Assembly (NCBI RefSeq): GCF_016902415.1
Contig: NZ_JACJLV010000005.1
Span: 1 to 64,000 of the forward strand
Direction: 5' to 3'
Source: Mordavella massiliensis
GTDB lineage: Bacteria > Bacillota > Clostridia > Lachnospirales > Lachnospiraceae
DNA length: 64,000 bases
A model generated the notes under the pieces. The model ran no database searches. It had not been told where the DNA came from and saw nothing but the letters and a program-made list of their open reading frames with translations. The stretch's first letter is position 1. Each line of letters opens with the position of its first letter. The position numbers and the translations under genes are program-made. Of the stretch, positions 53,026 to 62,077 are shown one piece after another.

Positions 53026-53896
53026 CCGATATCTGGCAGAAGAACTGGAAGATCAGTCCAGATCCTATATCCAGAAACTAATCAAAGAAGAACATGTTTT
53101 AGTAAACGGAAAGCCTGTAAAAGCCAATTACAGGCTTTTAGCAGGTGATAATATTTCTTTGTCACTTCCGGAAATCAAAGAACCGGACATTCCGCCTGAG
53201 AAGATTCCATTGGATATTTTATATGAAGATCAGGATCTGCTGGTCGTCAATAAGCCAAAACAGATGGTTGTCCACCCGGCTCCGGGGCATTATACCGGAA
53301 CACTGGTCAATGCATTGATGTATCATTGCGGATCTGAATTGTCCGGCATTAACGGCGTCATGCGTCCGGGGATCGTTCACAGGATCGATATGGACACCAC
53401 AGGATCTTTAGTTGTCTGCAAAACAGACGCCGCTCACCAGTGTCTGTCCGCCCAGCTGAAAGAACATTCGATTCACCGGATTTACGAAGCAATCGTTCAT
53501 GGCAATCTCAAAGAAGACAGCGGTACAGTCAATGCGCCGATCGGACGCCATCCAACCGACAGAAAGAAGATGAGTGTCCACACAAAGAACGGAAAACCTG
53601 CGATTACCCATTATCAGGTACTTCAGCGTTTTGGAAATTATACGTATATCCGTTGCAGGCTTGAGACCGGGCGGACCCATCAGATCCGTGTCCATATGGC
53701 AAGTATCGGGCATCCGCTTCTTGGAGATGCGGTTTATGGGCCGAAAAAATGTCCGTTCCCACAATTGCAGGGGCAGACCCTTCACGCCCGGATTATCGGG
53801 TTTATTCATCCTTCTACCGGCGAGTATCTGGAAATAGAAGCTCCTTTGCCACAATATTTTGTGGAATTATTAGACAAATTGATGTATAATACCTAA
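52979..53896 (+). CDS. RluD-family rRNA pseudouridine synthase
   Basis: A 305-residue pseudouridine synthase. An N-terminal S4 domain (GERIDRYLAEELEDQSRSYI) precedes the catalytic domain with MRPGIVHRIDMDTTGSLVVC (catalytic Asp in the HRIDxxT motif, ~residue 137) and RLETGRTHQIRVHMASIGHP. It belongs to the RluC/RluD/YlyB group; the target uridines cannot be told from sequence. The start is TTG 52979, with AAGGAGG 6 nt upstream inside lspA. Confidence 0.92.
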   Translation: MKEYFTIESQEGERIDRYLAEELEDQSRSYIQKLIKEEHVLVNGKPVKANYRLLAGDNISLSLPEIKEPDIPPEKIPLDILYEDQDLLVVNKPKQMVVHPAPGHYTGTLVNALMYHCGSELSGINGVMRPGIVHRIDMDTTGSLVVCKTDAAHQCLSAQLKEHSIHRIYEAIVHGNLKEDSGTVNAPIGRHPTDRKKMSVHTKNGKPAITHYQVLQRFGNYTYIRCRLETGRTHQIRVHMASIGHPLLGDAVYGPKKCPFPQLQGQTLHARIIGFIHPSTGEYLEIEAPLPQYFVELLDKLMYNT

Positions 53897-53921
53897 TATA
53901 CGATAAAGGAGCGTGAATAGT

Positions 53922-54566
53922 ATGGCAAAAACATCTACAATCATTACAATTGGAAGAGAATACGGCAGTGCCGGACGTGAAATCGGTTACAAAGTAGCAG
54001 ATGAGCTGGGGATTAAATTATATGATAAAGAAATGCTCAACCGCGCAGCAAAAGAAAGCGGTATCTGCCAGGAATTGTTTGAGACTCATGACGAAAAGCC
54101 CACAAACAGCTTCCTTTATTCTCTGGTGATGGATACCTATTCTTTCGGGTATTCTTCCGGAAGCTACACCGATATGCCGATCAATCATAAGGTGTTCCTG
54201 GCGCAGTTTGATGCGATCAAGAAAATTGCGGAAGAGGGACCTTGTATTCTTGTAGGCCGGTGTGCAGATTATGCGCTGGAAAATTATGATAACGTGCTGA
54301 GTATCTTTGTTCATGCCAATCTGGATGCGAGAATCCGCCGGATTGCCCGTCTCTACGACCTGACGGATGCAAAGGCAAAGGAGAAGATCCAGAAGATCGA
54401 TAAGCAGCGTTCCAGTTATTACAATTATTACAGCAATAAGAAATGGTCCGCAGCCGACAGTTACGATGTCTGCCTTGACAGCTCTGTTCTCGGAATCGAC
54501 GGAACGGCAGAAGCCATTCTTAAACTTGTAGAAATTAAAGAAAAAGATGAGCCTAAACGCTTGTAA
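53922..54566 (+). CDS. cytidylate kinase-like family protein
   Basis: A 214-residue P-loop protein resembling cytidylate kinases: ITIGREYGSAGREIGYKVAD holds a variant phosphate loop (G-x-x-x-S-A-G-R), followed by DELGIKLYDKEMLNRAAKES, ILVGRCADYALENYDNVLSI and a YYNYYSNKKWSAADSYDVCL segment. This subgroup is distinct from the essential Cmk, lacks proven activity and is common in gut Clostridia. AAAGGAG lies ~10 nt before the ATG. It ends at a terminator. Confidence 0.85.
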   Translation: MAKTSTIITIGREYGSAGREIGYKVADELGIKLYDKEMLNRAAKESGICQELFETHDEKPTNSFLYSLVMDTYSFGYSSGSYTDMPINHKVFLAQFDAIKKIAEEGPCILVGRCADYALENYDNVLSIFVHANLDARIRRIARLYDLTDAKAKEKIQKIDKQRSSYYNYYSNKKWSAADSYDVCLDSSVLGIDGTAEAILKLVEIKEKDEPKRL

Positions 54567-54591
54567 ACAACAATATAGCTATTTGATGAAT

Positions 54592-54629
54592 AAAAAACTG
54601 TCTGGTCAGACTAAGCCAGACAGTTTTTT
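54592..54629. terminator. strong bidirectional terminator
   Basis: CTGTCTGG (54598-54605) pairs with CCAGACAG (54616-54623); six A's lead in and six T's follow, so it serves both the kinase-like gene and the converging TtcA-like gene. Confidence 0.93.
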
Positions 54630-54633
54630 ATAT

Positions 54634-55368
54634 TTACCTGGTATGCGGGATACGTTCCGGCCATCCCTGAATATTTCCATTTAAGATAGCGGTAAACATT
54701 CGTTGCTTCACTCCCGGATTTTCCTGATTCAGCATACGGATCAGATCCTTCGCATACTGACGTTTCGTCAGACCGTCAATCGGACAGCGGCTTTTCACAA
54801 CCGGAAGATCATATTTATGCTGAAATCCAATCACATCCGCCTCATCTACAAACATGATGGGACGAATGACCGTCAGATCCATACGATCCAGATAAGTACG
54901 GGGCGAAAAAGAATAGAAGCGTCCCTCGAAGAAGAGGGAGAGCAGCATGGTTTCTACAATATCATCCTTGTGATGCGCATACGCCACCTTATTACACCCC
55001 ATCTTTTTCACTTCCTGATTCAGCGCGCCTTTTCGCATTTTCGCACATAAAGAACAGGGATTGGGTTCCTTCCGGTCTTCAAATAAAATATGTGCAATGT
55101 CTGTTTTTACAATATGATAAGGCACGTTCAGTTCTTTACAAAGTTCAACGACCGGAGAAAAATCACAGGCTTCATAGCCAAGATCAACTGTCACAGCGCT
55201 CAGTTCAAAATGATTGGGATAAAAACGCTTCAACCCGTGCAGGGCATACAGAAGTGTCAGACTGTCCTTTCCTCCGGATATCCCGACAGCAATATGATCG
55301 CCTTCCTCAATCATCTGGTATTCATCCACAGCTTTTCTCGTATAACTTAATAATTGTTGTAATTTCAT
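54634..55368 (-). CDS. TtcA-like PP-loop tRNA thiolation ATPase
   Basis: A 244-residue PP-loop ATPase of the TtcA/TilS superfamily: the ATP pyrophosphatase loop VGISGGKDSLTLLYALHG is at ~35, CSLCAKMRKGAL gives the CxxC used to bind a 4Fe-4S cluster in TtcA, and YAHHKDDIVETMLLSLFFEG is the family block. It probably 2-thiolates a cytidine in tRNA; whether it is true TtcA is not certain. I use the ATG at 55368 (MKLQQLLSYTRKAVDEY), AGGA being ~10 nt upstream. It is encoded downstream of the recombinase on the same strand. Confidence 0.85.
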   Translation of the reverse strand: MKLQQLLSYTRKAVDEYQMIEEGDHIAVGISGGKDSLTLLYALHGLKRFYPNHFELSAVTVDLGYEACDFSPVVELCKELNVPYHIVKTDIAHILFEDRKEPNPCSLCAKMRKGALNQEVKKMGCNKVAYAHHKDDIVETMLLSLFFEGRFYSFSPRTYLDRMDLTVIRPIMFVDEADVIGFQHKYDLPVVKSRCPIDGLTKRQYAKDLIRMLNQENPGVKQRMFTAILNGNIQGWPERIPHTR

Positions 55369-55396
55369 GATATGCGAATCCTTTCCTGTCACCTCT

Positions 55397-56461
55397 TTAG
55401 CTTTCCCGGAGTTTAACCGCTGATGCGGCCTGACGCCTCCGGTCTTCGTCAATCGCAGCGTAATGTTTCTTGGTGGTATTTACATCTTTGTGTCCGAGAA
55501 CATCAGCAACCAGATATATATCACCTGTTTCCTTGTATAAAGAAGTTCCATAGGTGCTACGAAGTTTGTGCGGAGTGATTTTTTTATATGGCGTCACCTG
55601 TTTTGCGTATTTTTTTACCATATTCTCCACTGCCTGTACGCCCATGCGCTTTTTCTGTGTAGAAAGAAACAGCGCATTTTCATGGCCGGAGAGGGGAGTG
55701 ATCATTTTTCGGTCTCCATTAATATAATTCTGCAGAGCTGAAGCGACCTCCTCTCCAAAATATACAACCATCTGATTGCCGCCTTTCCGTGTAACTGTAA
55801 TCCCGTTATTCTTAAAATCCACATCTCTAAGATCCAGGCCCACACATTCCGAAACACGGATCCCGGTCCCCAGAAGAAGCGTCAGGATTGCAAGGTCCCG
55901 GTCCCTGGTTTTCTTATAATAAGCAAGCGCCTGACCGGTCAATTTAGATCCTGCAGATTCCACAAAATCAAGCAAAAGAGCCACTTCATCGGCATCCAGT
56001 CTGATAATCGCCTTTTCGTGAAGTTTTGGCATATCCACCAATAACACCGGATTCTTTGTAATAATCTGATGTTTATAGTAATAGTTGTAAAAACTTCTCA
56101 AGGCAGACATTTTACGCGCCAGACCCTTTTCACCGTTCGTCATCAGCTCCTGATCCGAATCACGTTTGTAAACCTTCAGATATTCCATATATTCCTCAAT
56201 ATCCACAGGCTCCAGACGTTCCAGATCCTGCGCCGTAAACTGATCAATCGTATAATTCTTATAAACCGGATTATTTTCCATTAAAAAATGAAAAAACACA
56301 CGGATATCATAGGCATAATTCATGCGCGTCTTGGCAGAAGAACGCGGTTCAATGGCACGGAAAAAATCCTTAGCAAAGTCCGGAAGCGTCTTCAAAACCT
56401 CCCTGAGCCGAAGCGTCTGGTCAATCCGGGCCTGTTCATGATAAGTTCTGGTCTCAGCCAT
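55397..56461 (-). CDS. tyrosine recombinase, XerS/XerC-like
   Basis: A 354-residue tyrosine recombinase. The N-terminal core-binding domain (~40-150) is followed by the catalytic domain with Arg in LLGTGIRVSECVGLDLRDVD, Lys in the GITVTRKGGNQMVVYF hairpin, HKLRSTYGTSLYKETGD (His-x-x-Arg) and GHKDVNTTKKHYAAIDE with the His and the nucleophile Tyr. All are intact. The length and the KTRDRDLAILTLL segment recall XerS, the single recombinase resolving chromosome dimers in streptococci, more than phage integrases; no phage genes are near. I use ATG 56461 (GGGGG 9 nt upstream). Confidence 0.85.
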   Translation of the reverse strand: MAETRTYHEQARIDQTLRLREVLKTLPDFAKDFFRAIEPRSSAKTRMNYAYDIRVFFHFLMENNPVYKNYTIDQFTAQDLERLEPVDIEEYMEYLKVYKRDSDQELMTNGEKGLARKMSALRSFYNYYYKHQIITKNPVLLVDMPKLHEKAIIRLDADEVALLLDFVESAGSKLTGQALAYYKKTRDRDLAILTLLLGTGIRVSECVGLDLRDVDFKNNGITVTRKGGNQMVVYFGEEVASALQNYINGDRKMITPLSGHENALFLSTQKKRMGVQAVENMVKKYAKQVTPYKKITPHKLRSTYGTSLYKETGDIYLVADVLGHKDVNTTKKHYAAIDEDRRRQAASAVKLRES

Positions 56462-56851
56462 AACATAAAACCCCCTGTACAAAAATAGAAAAATCCCCTG
56501 AAATCTGGTATATTATATCACATGCAGGAAAAACTGTCCATATCTTTTGGAAAAATCGAGATTTGACGTATAGATTGATACAGTTCGCACTGCTTAGAAT
56601 TTCATACAGCATCTGTATGCTTGCATACATGAGGCAGGATGAAATTCTGGAAAGCAAGTGTATCTTGTATCTTTCACCGTTCATAATATAAGATCCGAAG
56701 CTCTTCGCTCCGGATCTTACGTGGGTGAGTATAATATATATATCAAATGCGGAATAAACATCTGTTTTTCAAAATACTGATGCAGGCGGCAACAAATAGC
56801 AAGCCAATATCAAATCAAATGTCATCCACATTGATATGCTATCTGCTTTCA
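56462..56851. other. 390-bp intergenic region with nested inverted repeats
   Basis: This gap between the recombinase and the LysM gene has no credible gene. It holds a direct repeat GGAAAAA (two copies 22 bp apart near 56527 and 56549), a nested hairpin at 56596-56648, and an imperfect hairpin AAGATCCG...CGGATCTT at about 56691-56719 lacking a U-run on either side. It could carry a recombination site, a small RNA or 3' signals of the LysM gene. Confidence 0.5.
56596..56648. repeat. nested inverted repeat upstream of the recombinase
   Basis: The outer arms AGAATTTCAT (56596-56605) and ATGAAATTCT (56639-56648) are perfect 10-bp complements; inside, TGTATG (56614-56619) pairs with CATACA (56624-56629), and ATACAG-CAT-CTGTAT (56604-56618) is a further overlapping palindrome. 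The alternatives are mutually exclusive folds. Confidence 0.6.
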
Positions 56852-57199
56852 TTAATCTGCATAATAGACAACTGTCAGGTATTCTCCTGCCTGTATGGAA
56901 TCTGCAGCCATGCCATTGATTTTCATGATCTCTCCAACATAACTACGGATAGTCTCCTGGTTATCTGTTTCTGCATATTCAGAGGCAATGTCCCATAAGG
57001 TATCGCCAGACTCCACCTCAATGCTCTTATAGTATTTATTTAAGGTATTCTGAGAATCATCGTGTGCGTCTGCCATACGACTTCCCGCCAGAATGCTGAA
57101 GCACAAAACAAATACAAGTGTTGCAAAACAGAAAGCCATTTTCTTTAAATAAACCTGTCTCATTCTTTTTCTCTGATGATGAAGTCTTCTGGTATTCAT
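56852..57199 (-). CDS. LysM protein, YneA-like SOS division inhibitor candidate
   Basis: A 115-residue protein with a basic N-terminus ([12 protein letters not shown]), one transmembrane helix (~22-43), and a C-terminal LysM domain ([16 protein letters not shown] through [12 protein letters not shown]). The architecture and divergent position next to lexA match B. subtilis YneA, the SOS-induced cell division inhibitor. Sequence identity beyond LysM is not evident, so the call rests on layout and context. GGAGGAAAGAGAAT precedes the ATG on the minus strand. An SOS box lies ~55 bp upstream. Confidence 0.75.
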   Translation of the reverse strand: MNTRRLHHQRKRMRQVYLKKMAFCFATLVFVLCFSILAGSRMADAHDDSQNTLNKYYKSIEVESGDTLWDIASEYAETDNQETIRSYVGEIMKINGMAADSIQAGEYLTVVYYAD

Positions 57200-57252
57200 A
57201 TTCTCTTTCCTCCCCAAATAATTTGTAATATTAATATCTCCCTTATTAATTC

Positions 57253-57264
57253 GAACAAGTGTTC
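57253..57264. promoter_or_regulatory. SOS/LexA box 1, perfect
   Basis: GAAC-AAGT-GTTC, a perfect match to the Gram-positive LexA site GAACN4GTTC. It is nearest to the LysM gene and overlaps its probable promoter. Confidence 0.88.
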
Positions 57265-57291
57265 AAAACTTATGTTCTTATTATATGTCCC

Positions 57292-57303
57292 GAACAGATG
57301 TTT
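57292..57303. promoter_or_regulatory. SOS/LexA box 2
   Basis: GAAC-AGAT-GTTT with flanking C and G (CGAACAGATGTTTG); one mismatch to the consensus. It is 39 bp, centre to centre, from box 1. Confidence 0.8.
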
Positions 57304-57328
57304 GTCAACTGTTTTTACGCAAAAAATC

Positions 57329-57340
57329 GAACATATTTTC
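57329..57340. promoter_or_regulatory. SOS/LexA box 3, degenerate
   Basis: GAAC-ATAT-TTTC, with a perfect left half and one changed base in the right half. Confidence 0.6.
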
Positions 57341-57342
57341 CG

Positions 57343-57354
57343 AAACATTTGTTT
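57343..57354. promoter_or_regulatory. SOS/LexA box 4, degenerate
   Basis: AAAC-ATTT-GTTT, symmetric but off consensus at both outer bases. It overlaps the candidate lexA -35, and its centre is only 14 bp from that of box 3. Confidence 0.5.
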
Positions 57355-57381
57355 GCTTTTTAATCTTTGCTGTGTTAAAAT
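57352..57381 (+). promoter_or_regulatory. candidate lexA promoter
   Basis: TTTGCT (57352-57357) and TAAAAT (57376-57381), 18 nt apart, lie about 60 nt before the lexA start codon and overlap SOS box 4, as expected for autorepression. Confidence 0.5.
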
Positions 57382-57439
57382 ATTTTATAAGAAATTTAAA
57401 GTAGTCATTTGTATGATCTTGCAATTCGGGAGGTATATC

Positions 57440-58054
57440 ATGGCACAGGGAAAAATCAGTGCAAAACAATTAGAAATATTAGAATACATTAAATCACAGA
57501 TTTTGGAGCGTGGTTTTCCTCCCTCAGTACGTGATATCTGTGAAGCAGTTCATTTAAAATCCACTTCTTCTGTTCACTCTCATCTCGAAACCTTGGAAAA
57601 GAACGGATATATCCGCAGAGATCCTACGAAGCCAAGAGCCATTGAGATCCTGGATGAATCATTTAACTTTACACGCCGGGAAATGGTCAATGTTCCGATC
57701 GTCGGTCGTGTTGCTGCCGGAGAACCTCTCCTCGCAGAACAGAATATTGAGAACTACTTCCCTATTCCTATGGAATACATGCCAAATCAGCAGACATTTA
57801 TGTTGAAGGTCCGTGGTGAAAGTATGATCAATGCCGGCATTCTTGATGGGGATTATGTACTTGTCGAGCAGGCACAGACAGCCAGAAACGGAGATATGGT
57901 TGTTGCTCTGATTGAAGACGGCGCAACAGTAAAAACATTTTATAAAGAAGAAGGGATCATCCGTCTGCAGCCGGAAAATGATTATATGGATCCGATTATT
58001 GTTCGAGATGTACAGATCATGGGAAAAGTCATTGGTGTATTCCGTTTCTTTTAA
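57440..58054 (+). CDS. lexA: SOS repressor LexA
   Basis: A 204-residue LexA. An N-terminal winged helix ([20 protein letters not shown], then [20 protein letters not shown]) binds DNA. The self-cleavage site is Ala93-Gly94 in [13 protein letters not shown], with Ser128 ([15 protein letters not shown]) and Lys165 ([12 protein letters not shown]) as the catalytic dyad, close to B. subtilis numbering. I use ATG 57440, which has CGGGAGG upstream; the frame stays open to 57176 but that part has SOS boxes and no ribosome binding site. It is divergent from the LysM gene. Confidence 0.96.
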   Translation: MAQGKISAKQLEILEYIKSQILERGFPPSVRDICEAVHLKSTSSVHSHLETLEKNGYIRRDPTKPRAIEILDESFNFTRREMVNVPIVGRVAAGEPLLAEQNIENYFPIPMEYMPNQQTFMLKVRGESMINAGILDGDYVLVEQAQTARNGDMVVALIEDGATVKTFYKEEGIIRLQPENDYMDPIIVRDVQIMGKVIGVFRFF

Positions 58055-58069
58055 GCTTCAGATTATAGA

Positions 58070-58116
58070 ACAAGCTTGTTTTCCAGGACTTCGGAAACAA
58101 GCTTGTTTTTTTCATT
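58070..58116 (+). terminator. terminator after lexA
   Basis: ACAAGCTTGTTTTCC pairs with GGAAACAAGCTTGT (one bulge) around an 8-nt loop, followed by seven T's. Confidence 0.9.
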
Positions 58117-58119
58117 CTA

Positions 58120-58326
58120 CTATTCTGTTGTATGCTTTATCGCTCCAATTATCTTACGGATCGTTTTTTCTTTTTCCTCTAAAGCATCCGCAATCTCTGG
58201 AAGTGACAAGCCTTTCGCCAGCTTCTTTTCAATCTGTAACCGTAAAAGCCGCTCCTTCCCCTGCTCAAGGCCTTTTTGGATTCCTAATTCTTCTACATAA
58301 TCACTTAGATTGCACATCTGATTCAA
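58120..58326 (-). pseudogene. C-terminal remnant of an Rpn-family nuclease gene
   Basis: A 68-codon frame reading YVEELGIQKGLEQGKERLLR followed by KKLAKGLSLPEIADALEEKE. This is the typical charged tail of Rpn/PD-(D/E)XK recombination-promoting nuclease (putative transposase) proteins, but the catalytic domain is absent. Upstream on the same strand (58327-58450) another short frame ends in TGA and does not restore it. A GAGAGGAG lies before the first Met, so the peptide could still be made. Most likely a decayed selfish-type gene left between lexA and rsfS. Confidence 0.6.
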
Positions 58327-58460
58327 CTCCTCTCTATCTTACCGTCATCACCCATATGGTTTACCGTGTACGCTTCCAGGTTTAAGGCTCCTTCGGAATA
58401 TGTTTGATGCACATATTGATATTCAACAGTATCTTCTAATGCGAATTTCTTGAGAAAGGA

Positions 58461-58814
58461 TTATGAAAGTTCCTCTTTTTCTACTCTTCTGCCGTCATTC
58501 CAGATCCGTTCCAGATTATAGAAACTCCGGTTTTCCCTGTCAAAGATGTGTACGATCACATCACCGTAATCCATCAGTACCCAGGTCCCGGAATTACGTC
58601 CTTCCTGCTGACGGATAGAATAACCGTTTTTGTGCATGATCTCTTCCACACTGTCTACCAGCGCCTGGATCTGACTGTCGCTTCCCGCGCTGCAGATTAC
58701 GAAATAATCTGCCAGAACAGAGATCTGTGAGATATCGATCATCACGATATCTTCCCCTTTTTTATCTTCTAATGCCTGATACACCAGCTGCAACATGTGT
58801 TTTGACTGCTCCAT
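58461..58814 (-). CDS. rsfS: ribosomal silencing factor RsfS
   Basis: A 117-residue RsfS/DUF143 protein that binds ribosomal protein L14 and blocks subunit joining in stationary phase or starvation. The blocks IVMIDISQISVLADYFVICS, EGRNSGTWVLMDYGDVIVHI and FYNLERIW are characteristic. AAAGGAGGAGAATCT precedes the ATG. It is the last gene of the nadD-yqeK-rsfS row on the minus strand, an order found widely in Firmicutes. Confidence 0.95.
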   Translation of the reverse strand: MEQSKHMLQLVYQALEDKKGEDIVMIDISQISVLADYFVICSAGSDSQIQALVDSVEEIMHKNGYSIRQQEGRNSGTWVLMDYGDVIVHIFDRENRSFYNLERIWNDGRRVEKEELS

Positions 58815-58837
58815 AGATTCTCCTCCTTTATCTCCAT

Positions 58838-59419
58838 CTATTCTTTCATTAATACTGTTTTATAATAATTATAAGTCTTTTCTGTCATCGGATCGATAGG
58901 CTTTGACAACCGGTTCAGATACTCCAGCGAATCTTCCAGGATCCGATACAGGCACTCATCAATATTCTGGAAAGCAAGATGCCTTACTTCTTCCATGTTT
59001 GCAAGTTCCGGCCTGCCCGGTTCAATATAGTCGGCAATGTAAATGATTTTTTCCAGGAGTGTCATATGCGGGTGCCCGGTTGTATGACTGGCGATCGCAT
59101 TGATAATTTCCTTATCTTCAATATGATATTTTTTCGCAGCCAGAAACGCCCCCAGCTTAGCGTGGAGAAGACTGGGATTCTCCCGTTCTACTTCCGACAC
59201 ATTCAGATGATACTTCTCACACATTTTAACCTTATTCTCTCCCGGAATACACTTTGCACAATCATGAAGAAGACCTGCTAACAGCGCCTGCTCCACATCT
59301 GCGCCGTGACACATCGCCATGGAAGCAGCGGTGTACATCACGCCAAGAGTATGTTCATACCGTTCTTTATCCAGTTCTGCTATTAATTTACGGCGTATTT
59401 TCGTAATCTGCTGATTCAT
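58838..59419 (-). CDS. yqeK: YqeK HD-domain hydrolase (symmetrical Ap4A hydrolase)
   Basis: A 193-residue HD-superfamily protein with the metal residues His and His-Asp in RYEHTLGVMYTAASMA and LAGLLHDCAKCIPG, and later HTTGHPHMTLLEKIIYIADY. YqeK proteins hydrolyse diadenosine tetraphosphate symmetrically. Two starts are possible, GTG 59425 and ATG 59419; neither has a strong ribosome binding site and I use the ATG. It is encoded directly after nadD, as in Bacillus. Confidence 0.92.
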   Translation of the reverse strand: MNQQITKIRRKLIAELDKERYEHTLGVMYTAASMAMCHGADVEQALLAGLLHDCAKCIPGENKVKMCEKYHLNVSEVERENPSLLHAKLGAFLAAKKYHIEDKEIINAIASHTTGHPHMTLLEKIIYIADYIEPGRPELANMEEVRHLAFQNIDECLYRILEDSLEYLNRLSKPIDPMTEKTYNYYKTVLMKE

Positions 59420-59445
59420 AGACACTCATTCTCTCTTTTCTGATT

Positions 59446-60054
59446 TCAAGAACGATATAGACCGTTCTCCTTTATATATTGAACCACCGGCTTCGGCACA
59501 TATGGGGAGATATCCTGCCCCTCTTTTATAAGCTGCCGAAGTTCATGGGACGCAACGTGCATCAGCGGCGTCACCAAAAGTCTTATGTCTGCATGATATT
59601 TTTCCTGCAGATCCCAGATCTTTTCCTCCATCATTTTTCTGGAGTTTACTTCATCCCGGTAAGCCGCCAGAATGGTACACCGGGGAAAAATCCGTTCCGG
59701 GTGAACCCAGCTTTCAATGGAAAAAAGCGAATCCGCGCCGATAATAAAATACATCTGATCATTCGGATATTTTTCATGGAAATATTCCAGGGTGCGGTAC
59801 GTGCAGGAAACCTCCTTACGCCTGGCCTCATATGTCTCTACCCGGAAGTAGGGAACCCCTGAAACCGCAAGCCTTGTCATGGTCACTCTGTCCGACGCAT
59901 CCGCTTCTATCCTGCTGTTCTTTTTATGGGGAGGGTTACCATTTGGCAGAAACCAGATCTGATCCAGTTCAAATGCTTCATAAGCCGCCTCCCCCAACAT
60001 CAAATGTCCATTATGGATCGGATCAAAGGTTCCGCCCATTATCCCGATTTTCAT
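59446..60054 (-). CDS. nadD: nicotinate-nucleotide adenylyltransferase
   Basis: A 202-residue nucleotidyltransferase of NAD synthesis joining nicotinate mononucleotide to AMP. The start GIMGGTFDPIHNGHLMLGEA has the GxFxPxHxGH motif; YFIIGADSLFSIESWVHPER and the C-terminal SHELRQLIKEGQDISPYVP (ISxTxxR-equivalent region, here SHELR) complete the site. It is part of the minus-strand row obgE-yhbY-nadD-yqeK-rsfS. Confidence 0.95.
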   Translation of the reverse strand: MKIGIMGGTFDPIHNGHLMLGEAAYEAFELDQIWFLPNGNPPHKKNSRIEADASDRVTMTRLAVSGVPYFRVETYEARRKEVSCTYRTLEYFHEKYPNDQMYFIIGADSLFSIESWVHPERIFPRCTILAAYRDEVNSRKMMEEKIWDLQEKYHADIRLLVTPLMHVASHELRQLIKEGQDISPYVPKPVVQYIKENGLYRS

Positions 60055-60081
60055 ATCCTGTCACCTTTGGTTTCTTTTTAC

Positions 60082-60372
60082 TTATGGAAGCTGGATCTTT
60101 TTATTTTTATCTTTGCCTTCTTTATAAAGAACGATTTTCTTGCCAATCACCTGGACCACCTGGGCATGTGTTCTCTCAGCCATCATCGCGGCCAGTTCTT
60201 TAGGATCATCTGCACAGTTTTTCAGTACGCTGATCTTAATAAGTTCTCTTGCGTCCAGCGCCTCTTTTACTGCCTGTGTAAGTTCCGGCGACATACTGTT
60301 CTTCCCGATCTGAAAGATCGGATCCATTGTCATGGCCAGACTCTTTAAATATGCTCTCTGCTTTGTTGTCAT
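60082..60372 (-). CDS. yhbY: YhbY CRM-domain RNA-binding protein
   Basis: A 96-residue CRM-domain protein associated with 50S precursor assembly. TTKQRAYLKSLAMTMDPIFQ, IGKNSMSPELTQAVKEALDA and the GKKIVLYKEG strand are diagnostic. I choose ATG 60372, with AAGGAG upstream; a TTG two codons earlier is less likely. It lies 11 bp after obgE on the minus strand. Confidence 0.93.
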   Translation of the reverse strand: MTTKQRAYLKSLAMTMDPIFQIGKNSMSPELTQAVKEALDARELIKISVLKNCADDPKELAAMMAERTHAQVVQVIGKKIVLYKEGKDKNKKIQLP

Positions 60373-60383
60373 CGTCAAACTCC

Positions 60384-61682
<1,299 letters not shown>

Positions 61683-61721
61683 CTAAAACTAATCCATCTC
61701 ACATCTGATATAAGTGCATTC

Positions 61722-61750
61722 ATTATAACAAAAAAGAGTGCTGCCTTCAA
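61722..61750 (-). promoter_or_regulatory. sigma-A promoter of obgE inside the rpmA terminator
   Basis: On the minus strand TTGAAG (61750-61745) and a perfect TATAAT (61727-61722) are 17 nt apart. The -35 lies in the terminator loop and the spacer holds its 3' arm and T-run. Confidence 0.75.
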
Positions 61751-61776
61751 CTGTTACCAGTCCATGCAACACTCTT
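61731..61776 (-). terminator. terminator of the rplU-prp-rpmA operon
   Basis: On the minus strand AAGAGTG-TGC pairs with GCA-CACTCTT (one mismatch; long 21-nt loop) followed by TTTT. The obgE promoter overlaps it. Confidence 0.75.
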
Positions 61777-61789
61777 CATATCGCTTTGA

Positions 61790-62077
61790 TTACTCAGCTG
61801 CCACCGGATAGATAGAAACCTGTTTCTTATCTCTTCCTTTTCTCTCAAATCTGACAACGCCGTCCACCAGTGCGAATAAAGTATCATCACCGCCGCGGCC
61901 TACATTGATGCCCGGATGGATCTTTGTTCCGCGCTGTCTGTAGAGGATGTTGCCTGCTTTTACGAACTGACCGTCCGCTCTCTTTGCTCCAAGTCTCTTG
62001 GACTCAGAATCTCTGCCGTTCTTTGTAGAACCAACACCCTTTTTATGAGCGAAATACTGAAGGTTTAATTTCATCAT
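61790..62077 (-). CDS. rpmA: 50S ribosomal protein L27, with cleavable N-terminus
   Basis: A 95-residue L27. The N-terminus [18 protein letters not shown] has the Firmicutes extension that must be cut after Phe-Ala by Prp before L27 can function at the peptidyl transferase centre; [19 protein letters not shown] and [16 protein letters not shown] are standard. Two ATGs (62077 and 62074) are adjacent; the second fits the usual length. It overlaps prp by 4 bp. Confidence 0.95.
   Translation of the reverse strand: MMKLNLQYFAHKKGVGSTKNGRDSESKRLGAKRADGQFVKAGNILYRQRGTKIHPGINVGRGGDDTLFALVDGVVRFERKGRDKKQVSIYPVAAE

Noticed and set aside
55397-56461. Prophage or integrative element integrase
   Set aside because: No phage, conjugation or att-like duplications nearby; flanked by housekeeping genes, so a host Xer-type role is preferred.
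56454-56684. 76-codon minus-strand frame before the recombinase
   Set aside because: No ribosome binding site; it spans inverted repeats and has an unstructured translation.
57176-57439. Longer N-terminus for LexA
   Set aside because: It covers the SOS boxes and promoter and lacks a ribosome binding site; ATG 57440 has GGGAGG and the correct LexA start.
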